DNA from: Bacteroidales bacterium
GTDB lineage: Bacteria; Bacteroidota; Bacteroidia; Bacteroidales; UBA3824
Direction: 5' to 3'
DNA: 10,778 nt
NCBI GenBank assembly: GCA_017530465.1
Contig: JAFXMJ010000380.1
Coordinates: 1 to 10,778 of the forward strand
In this document: one piece after another, positions 6,352 to 10,778 of the stretch
Numbering within the stretch: position 1 is the stretch's first letter
Layout: every line of letters starts with the position of its first letter
The notes under the pieces: generated by a model
Seen by the model: only the letters and a program-made list of their open reading frames with translations
The model's database searches: none
What the model was told of the DNA's origin: nothing
Made by a program: the position numbers and the translations under genes

Positions 6352-8043
6352 TCACACTCCGGCGCGGTCGTACTTGATTGTAAAACTGAATGTGGAGCCT
6401 TTGTTTACCTCGCTTTGCACTTGCAATGTGCCGTGCATGCACCGTACAAGCTCGTTGGAAATCGATAGTCCGAGTCCATTGCCTCCGTACTGCCTCCGTG
6501 CGCCCTCGTCGCCTTGACGGAATTTCTCAAAGATGGTCTGCAGCCGGTCTTTGGGGATTCCAATGCCCGTGTCGCGGACGAAGAAGGTCAGCTTGCCGCC
6601 GTCGATGCGCGCCCCTATCTCTATCTCGCCCTGCTGTGTGAATGTCACGGCGTTGGATATGAGCTTGCGGAATACCTGGCTGATGTACTGATTGTCGGCA
6701 TATATCAGCGATTCGTATTCGTCGATGGATGTGGTGCGCAAGGCTCTGATGGGCTTGCCGGTCTCGTGGAGTGCGTATTGCAAATTGGCAAATGCCTCTT
6801 CCACCATATCGTTGATGCTGCATATTTCGTGCCTTAATTTGATTTGTCCGCTCTCTATTTTAGAGAGTTCCACGATGTCGTCGATGATTTCGAGGAGTTT
6901 TTTGCAATTGCTGTATATAGTGGTGATGTATTCGTCGTACTTGTCCTTGTTGATGCCCGAGAGCATCATCTGTGCGAGTCCGCATATTATGCTCGCTGGG
7001 GTGCGGGTCTCGTGCGCGATGTTGGAGAGGAATATCGACTTCAGGTTGTTGGACTGCTCGGCGTGTATCTTTTCCTCGATGAGCTCCGCCTGGTAGTGCT
7101 TGAGTTCGGTGATGTCGTTGGAGATTATCTGCACCACCTTCTCGCCAAAGAGGTCGTTGATGAGCTGCATGTGGCACTGGTACCAGCGGTCTTTGCCATT
7201 GATGTGCATCTGAACGCGGCGCGATATAGGCTCGCCGGTCTTGAAAATCTGGCGCACGTAGTCCATGTCGATGAGTTTTTCGGCGGGAACGTCCTGAATG
7301 CCAGCCATGAGGTTTTTGTCGTCTTCCTCAAATAGCTCCACTGCCGACTTATTGAGCAGGATGATGTTGCCGTCGGAATCCACAATGATGATGGGCTGCG
7401 ATATGCCGTTGAATAGCGTCTTGTAACGGCTTTCGCTTTCCGAAAGCTCGCGCCGCGCCATTACGAGGCGGATGTCCATCGGCTGCATAAAGTCGGGCGT
7501 CGGCGGGGTGGGGGGGATGCCGAGCGAAGAGTAGTCGCTGGCGTTTTCTATCACGAAGTGTGCTATGAATGATGTGTGATTGAAGCTGACGATATTGACG
7601 TCAAACACATCATCGCCCTCCATTATCTGCAACTGTTTGGTGTCCAAGGTCTTGGAGGTGGTGGCAATGGTGTCGAGCCAGAGGTTGGATTTGAGCAGCG
7701 ACAATGCCGAATTGGTCTTGCCGATGATGTCCTTGATTTCCAAGTGGTAGAAGCTGGCAAACTTTATGTTGGCTCTCGTGAATACGAAGTCGGTGGGGAT
7801 GCCCTTCTCGTTGGTAAGCAGCTCGCCTGCAAAAGCCGGCATCAGGAGCGTGTGGAAGAGCGTTTCTGTCATGTACTCCACTTCACGCATCTGCGCGGTG
7901 ACGTCGCAGTCGCCGAGGTTGTCGAGTGGGTCGTCTTCGCCAAATAGGGTGTACCTCCTCAGCAACCGCTTGAGGGCGGAATTTTCGCGTTGGAGTTTTT
8001 CGATGCTCTGGCTGTATTCTAATATGTCGTCTTCAAATGTCAT
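6352..8043 (-). CDS. Soluble PAS-domain sensor histidine kinase
   Basis: This 563-residue histidine kinase should autophosphorylate on His344 and pass the phosphate to a receiver domain not encoded here. There is no signal peptide or membrane helix, so it is cytoplasmic. Order: coiled coil (about 5-30), a divergent PAS-like N-terminal domain (about 55-165), a Pro-rich linker (GIPPTPPTPD, 175-184), a PAS domain (about 203-316), then HisKA and HATPase_c. All catalytic boxes are intact: H-box FLSNIAHETRTP, N-box LISNAVTFT (Asn464), G1 DTGIGIP (491-497), F-box FEKFRQ (505-510) and G2 GNGLGL (521-526). It ends shortly after HATPase_c, without a receiver domain. It begins 7 bp after the TPR gene stop, which implies co-transcription and likely partnership with the neighbouring TPR proteins. 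The coding strand carries a run of seven C in the Pro-rich linker. Confidence 0.93.
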   Translation of the reverse strand: MTFEDDILEYSQSIEKLQRENSALKRLLRRYTLFGEDDPLDNLGDCDVTAQMREVEYMTETLFHTLLMPAFAGELLTNEKGIPTDFVFTRANIKFASFYHLEIKDIIGKTNSALSLLKSNLWLDTIATTSKTLDTKQLQIMEGDDVFDVNIVSFNHTSFIAHFVIENASDYSSLGIPPTPPTPDFMQPMDIRLVMARRELSESESRYKTLFNGISQPIIIVDSDGNIILLNKSAVELFEEDDKNLMAGIQDVPAEKLIDMDYVRQIFKTGEPISRRVQMHINGKDRWYQCHMQLINDLFGEKVVQIISNDITELKHYQAELIEEKIHAEQSNNLKSIFLSNIAHETRTPASIICGLAQMMLSGINKDKYDEYITTIYSNCKKLLEIIDDIVELSKIESGQIKLRHEICSINDMVEEAFANLQYALHETGKPIRALRTTSIDEYESLIYADNQYISQVFRKLISNAVTFTQQGEIEIGARIDGGKLTFFVRDTGIGIPKDRLQTIFEKFRQGDEGARRQYGGNGLGLSISNELVRCMHGTLQVQSEVNKGSTFSFTIKYDRAGV

Positions 8044-8050
8044 ATCGCTG

Positions 8051-9448
8051 TCAGTTTGTTATGGTGCGGAGCAGTTTTTGGGCGTAGTCGTAGTAATAGT
8101 TTGCGCTCGGGTTGAAGAGGAAAGCCCTCAGGCTCTCGATGGTCTCTTTCAGGTATTTGGCGCAATTTGGGTACTCGTCGCTGTCGATTCCGCAGTTTTT
8201 TTCGTATATGTAGTACATCACAATGTTGATGTTGGTCATAGCCTTGTTGAGAGCCGCCTTGATGTCGGTGGGGTCGTCGGCGTCAAATATTTTTTTAGCC
8301 TTGATGTAGCAGTCCTTCGCCTCCTCCATCTTCGACTGGTCGTAATACATGCGTCCGAGGTTGTTGAGGTTTGCCGCCATTTCGGTGGGGTCTGTCAGGT
8401 GTTCGGCGTATAGCTTGGTATTGATGTCGAGAGCCTTCTTGTAATACTTCTCGGCGTTGGCGTAGTCGCCGAGGTCTGCGTAGTAGTTGGCGGCCTGGTT
8501 GAGTGCGGCAGCCACTTCGGGAAGGTATTTGTTGCGGTCGGAGAGGGCAAGCACGTTGTAATCCTTGATTGCAAGGTTCATTGCGTCTGCCGCCTGCGAC
8601 TTTTGGTTGAGCATGCCGTATAGCAGGGCGGTGTTGTGCTTGGCGTTGGCTATTTGGTCGAGGTATTCCGACGGCGAGTTGGTGTGCAGCTGTGTGAGTG
8701 TCTCGCGCAATTCTATCATTGCTGCGAGCGCGTCGATAGCCTGGTTGTTTTGCTTGTAGAGTGCGGCGAGGTTTTGCATCGTGGTGATGTAGTCGCCGAT
8801 ATAACACTCCGGCTGTCCACTTTCGAGCACGAGACGGCGGCGGATGGCGCGTGATTTTTCGTAATTGTCGGCGGCTTCCTGCATCTGGTGCGCCTTGTAG
8901 AGTGCGAATGCGAGGTTGTCGTAATTGTCTGCTGTGGCGTTGGCAGCTGGCGAATTTGCATCGAGGCTGTCGCCGCTAATGAGCCTGGTTTCCAATGCCT
9001 TGCTAAGGTAGTATATTGCGAGGTCTTTGTCGTTGATGTCGAGGAAATACAAGCCGTAATTGTTGAGTATGTCTGCCCACAGGATGCGGTAGCGGTCCGA
9101 CTTTTCGGCAAGCTCCTTGCGGATGCGGTATGCGGTCTCGTAGAATTGCTCTGCGATGTCGAGCCTACCGTTTTTGCGGTAGTGGATTGCAAGATTGTTG
9201 CAGACTGTGGAATAGTCGGCCTTCTCCTCGTCGGTGAGCTTGCGCTTGCTGCGGTATGTCTGGAGGCGTTGCTCCATGTTCACTAATGCGGTGTCGGTGT
9301 CTTCGTGCATCGTGTGCAATGTGCCGTCGATATACAAATCAGGCATTGCGTCGTTTCCCACGTCAGGCAGAGGGGTCTGCCCGTAGGAGGAAATGGCGGT
9401 GCAAATGGCTAATGCTGCCGATGTTAATATCTTGATGATTACCCGCAT
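8051..9448 (-). CDS. Secreted/periplasmic TPR-repeat protein
   Basis: This 465-residue protein has a cleavable signal peptide (hydrophobic core about 4-20, likely cut at SYG-Q near residue 23) and no other membrane helix, so it should be periplasmic. The mature part is almost entirely TPR-like helix pairs, clearest at about 79-112, 123-157, 172-205, 268-300, 312-345 and 357-390. Segments such as YYADLGDYANAEKYYKKAL show the usual Gly, Ala and Tyr positions. The last 75 residues are helical without clear repeats. No catalytic domain is visible; TPRs are protein-binding scaffolds. As first gene of the kinase operon, and just downstream of the phosphatase gene, it is a candidate sensory or adaptor subunit touching the periplasmic TPR region of the 1043-residue protein or the phosphatase. 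That partnership is inferred from gene order. The ATG lies about 15-20 bases after the predicted transcription start. Confidence 0.88.
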   Translation of the reverse strand: MRVIIKILTSAALAICTAISSYGQTPLPDVGNDAMPDLYIDGTLHTMHEDTDTALVNMEQRLQTYRSKRKLTDEEKADYSTVCNNLAIHYRKNGRLDIAEQFYETAYRIRKELAEKSDRYRILWADILNNYGLYFLDINDKDLAIYYLSKALETRLISGDSLDANSPAANATADNYDNLAFALYKAHQMQEAADNYEKSRAIRRRLVLESGQPECYIGDYITTMQNLAALYKQNNQAIDALAAMIELRETLTQLHTNSPSEYLDQIANAKHNTALLYGMLNQKSQAADAMNLAIKDYNVLALSDRNKYLPEVAAALNQAANYYADLGDYANAEKYYKKALDINTKLYAEHLTDPTEMAANLNNLGRMYYDQSKMEEAKDCYIKAKKIFDADDPTDIKAALNKAMTNINIVMYYIYEKNCGIDSDEYPNCAKYLKETIESLRAFLFNPSANYYYDYAQKLLRTITN

Positions 9449-9470
9449 TGATGTTTGATTTTCTTAGCGG

Positions 9471-9502
9471 CAAATTTAGTCAAAACTGAGGAAACATACA
9501 AT
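9471..9502 (-). promoter_or_regulatory. Bacteroides-type promoter for the TPR/kinase operon
   Basis: On the minus strand TAAATTTG (9471-9478) matches the TAnnTTTG -7 consensus fully. A -33-like ATTG (9499-9502, three of four bases of TTTG) lies 20 bases upstream. An A-run of ten on the minus strand (9515-9524) sits just upstream, where an UP-like element would be. Transcription would start near 9463, a short distance before the ATG at 9448. The signalling genes down to 1587 can therefore be expressed independently of the phosphatase gene. Confidence 0.6.
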
Positions 9503-9522
9503 ATTTGGAGGGGATTTTTTTT

Positions 9523-9548
9523 TTGCCGTTTTGCGTAGGAATCGTGTA
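9523..9548. repeat. Possible diverged copy of the 185-245 repeat unit
   Basis: TTGCC (9523-9527), a T-rich stretch, then CGTAGGAA (9534-9541) and a following TGT reproduce the order and near-spacing of the second repeat unit at 217-245 (TTGCC, T-run, CGTAGGAA, TGT). Spacing differs by one base, and the GAAAAAT palindrome arm is lost. Both occurrences lie just past the stop codon of a minus-strand gene, in the same orientation. The match is short and A/T-biased, so chance is possible. Confidence 0.3.
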
Positions 9549-9553
9549 TTTGC

Positions 9554-10681
9554 TTATTCGGCAATGGCTTTTTGTGTCTGCTGGGGTGCTGGTTCGTCGT
9601 GTCTGCCGAGTCCTGCGAGCTTGACTCCCATCACAAGGAAGTCGTCTATCTGCTGCCTGTCGCCTATCCACTGCTCCATTGTCTTGGTGATGACAGCCTT
9701 CTGCTCGTCCATAGGCAGGGTGCGGTTGGCGAGTATCAACTCCTTGAATCTCTGCGAGTTGAATTTTTCATTGCTCTCTCCGCCGTATTGGTCGAGGTAG
9801 CCGTCGGAAAACATATAGATGGACGTATTCTCGTCGTACATAAAGTCGTAGCAGGTAAATTCCACCTTCATGCCCGGGCGCAGCGACTTGCCGCCCACAG
9901 AGTAATAATTGGCCTTGAGCACCTTGAGCTTGTCGCCCTGCACGACGTAGATGCTATTTTTTGCGCCGGCAAACTGGAACCTATTGAGCCGTGAATCCAC
10001 CGTGCAGAGGCTCATGTCCATGCCGTCCTCGCTGCCCGAATCCTCGCTGTTTTGATTGAGCGCGAGAGTGATGCCGGTGTGCAGCATAGCGAGTATCTGG
10101 TCGGGCTTGAATACGTGCTTGATGTTTACTATTTCGTGCAGGAGCGTATTGCCAATCATCGATAGGAACGCGCCCGGCACGCCATGTCCAGTACAGTCGA
10201 TGGCTGTGATTACGTATTTGCTTTCGTATCGGCTAAACCAATAGAAATCGCCGCTCACGATGTCCTTGGGCTTGTAATACACAAACATATTGGGCATCCA
10301 GCGTCGTATCTTGGCTTCCGGCACGAGTATGGAGTCCTGGATTTTGCGGGCGTAATTGATGGAATCGGTGATTTGCTCGTTTTTGACGAGGATGAGGTTT
10401 TTCTGACATTCAATCTCGTCCTTCTGGGCTTCGAGGCGCGAATTGATGCGCTTGATTTTTTTGAACGCCATATACAATACCACCAGCAGCACGAGTACCA
10501 CCACGCCAGCCACGATGAGCGCAGCCATCACGCCGCCAGAGACGTGCACACCGCTCTCATTCGATTGCGCGAAGGAGTTGTTGCACATCAGCAATAGACA
10601 GATAGTCAGTGTATTATATAAAGCCGCTTCCTTCAAGTTTTTGGGATATAATTGGCGGTAAATATAGTCATAATTAAGCAA
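9554..10681 (-). CDS. Membrane-anchored SpoIIE-type PP2C serine/threonine phosphatase
   Basis: This is a 375-residue protein of the SpoIIE/RsbU branch of metal-dependent PP2C phosphatases. A signal-like segment (about 20-38, ending SFAQ) is followed by only about ten periplasmic residues, a membrane helix (about 50-72), a coiled-coil linker (74-100) and the catalytic domain. The linker shows the NEQITDSINYARKIQDSIL pattern that precedes SpoIIE domains in Bacteroidota. Metal-binding motifs: KPKDIVSGDFYW (Asp145), IDCTGHGVPGAF (Asp162), MFSDGYLDQYGG (Asp293) and QQIDDFLVMGV (Asp346/Asp347). The domain is complete, so phosphatase activity is likely. Known relatives act on phosphorylated STAS anti-anti-sigma factors, but none is encoded here. 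The start is uncertain: the longest frame opens with TTG at 10681. A TTG at 10634-10636 would give a more normal signal-peptide length. No ATG lies early enough to keep the signal. Confidence 0.9.
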   Translation of the reverse strand: MLNYDYIYRQLYPKNLKEAALYNTLTICLLLMCNNSFAQSNESGVHVSGGVMAALIVAGVVVLVLLVVLYMAFKKIKRINSRLEAQKDEIECQKNLILVKNEQITDSINYARKIQDSILVPEAKIRRWMPNMFVYYKPKDIVSGDFYWFSRYESKYVITAIDCTGHGVPGAFLSMIGNTLLHEIVNIKHVFKPDQILAMLHTGITLALNQNSEDSGSEDGMDMSLCTVDSRLNRFQFAGAKNSIYVVQGDKLKVLKANYYSVGGKSLRPGMKVEFTCYDFMYDENTSIYMFSDGYLDQYGGESNEKFNSQRFKELILANRTLPMDEQKAVITKTMEQWIGDRQQIDDFLVMGVKLAGLGRHDEPAPQQTQKAIAE

Positions 10682-10778
10682 TTGACGGTGATTTTCCGCA
10701 AAAAAAATAATGGTAATTTATGTTAAAAAAAACGTCCTACATTATTTTGTCCATGCCGAAGAATATTAGCAGTCCGTA

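Noticed and set aside
6355..6364. CACTCCGGCG occurs here at the kinase gene end and again at 1573-1582 just past the esterase stop.
   Set aside because: A 10-bp match in about 10 kb, one copy largely inside coding sequence, is weak evidence for a shared element.
9523..9564. TTGCCG (9523-9528) and CGGCAA (9559-9564) as a terminator hairpin for the phosphatase gene.
   Set aside because: A 6-bp stem with a 30-base loop that overlaps the stop codon, and no U-run on the minus strand.
10648..10655. TATATTTA on the minus strand as a -7 box for an internal start of the phosphatase gene.
   Set aside because: Last base departs from TAnnTTTG and no TTTG-like box lies 19-21 bp upstream.
10723..10778. 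Edge coding: two minus-strand frames open to the edge (stops at 10737-10739 and 10723-10725), and a plus-strand ATG at 10753 with eight open codons.
   Set aside because: All are under 20 codons, compete with each other and show no recognisable motif; the window ends too soon to choose.
1..10778. tRNA, rRNA, CRISPR array, insertion sequence, riboswitch or phage genes.
   Set aside because: Nothing resembling these was seen on either strand by eye; a covariance-model scan was not possible.

Overview
The window looks like chromosomal DNA of a Bacteroidota species, most likely Bacteroidales. The evidence is two promoters of the Bacteroides type (TTTG-like -33 and TAnnTTTG -7 boxes), start codons without Shine-Dalgarno sequences, signal peptides ending in Ala/Gly-Gln, short lipoprotein signals with LxxC lipoboxes, a DUF5128-type beta-propeller lipoprotein, and TPR sensor proteins of the kind common in this phylum. 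The genus cannot be fixed from the sequence alone.

Layout, left to right. Positions 1-177 hold the 3' end of an unidentified plus-strand gene. It converges on the minus-strand genes that fill the rest of the window. The 73-bp convergent gap (178-250) is almost filled by a pair of palindromic repeat units (185-245) whose 4-bp centres are reverse complements of each other. Then, all on the minus strand, come a beta-propeller lipoprotein (251-1375) with its own promoter (1407-1437), a strong hairpin terminator (1480-1515), a type-B carboxylesterase lipoprotein (1587-3122), a membrane TPR-PAS-PAS protein ending in a degenerate histidine kinase (3180-6311), a soluble PAS histidine kinase with all catalytic boxes intact (6352-8043), a secreted TPR protein (8051-9448) with a promoter at 9471-9502, and a membrane-anchored SpoIIE/PP2C-type serine phosphatase (9554-10681).

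In transcription order (right to left) the central block reads phosphatase, promoter, periplasmic TPR protein, active histidine kinase, membrane TPR pseudo-histidine kinase, and probably the esterase, then the terminator. Gaps of 7, 40 and 57 bp suggest one operon from 9448 to 1587. The parts look like a split signalling module: two periplasmic TPR surfaces, one catalytically intact soluble kinase, one kinase-like membrane protein that has lost its phospho-acceptor histidine and normal ATP lid, and a phosphatase with almost no sensory domain. No receiver domain, DNA-binding regulator, STAS protein or anti-sigma kinase is encoded here, so the phosphoryl acceptor and phosphatase substrate must lie elsewhere.

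The main items for follow-up are the pseudo-histidine kinase beside an intact kinase, and the paired palindromes with inverted centres, which have a possible diverged relative just downstream of the phosphatase gene. No RNA genes, CRISPR arrays, insertion sequences or phage genes were seen. No gene-free stretch exceeds about 210 bp.
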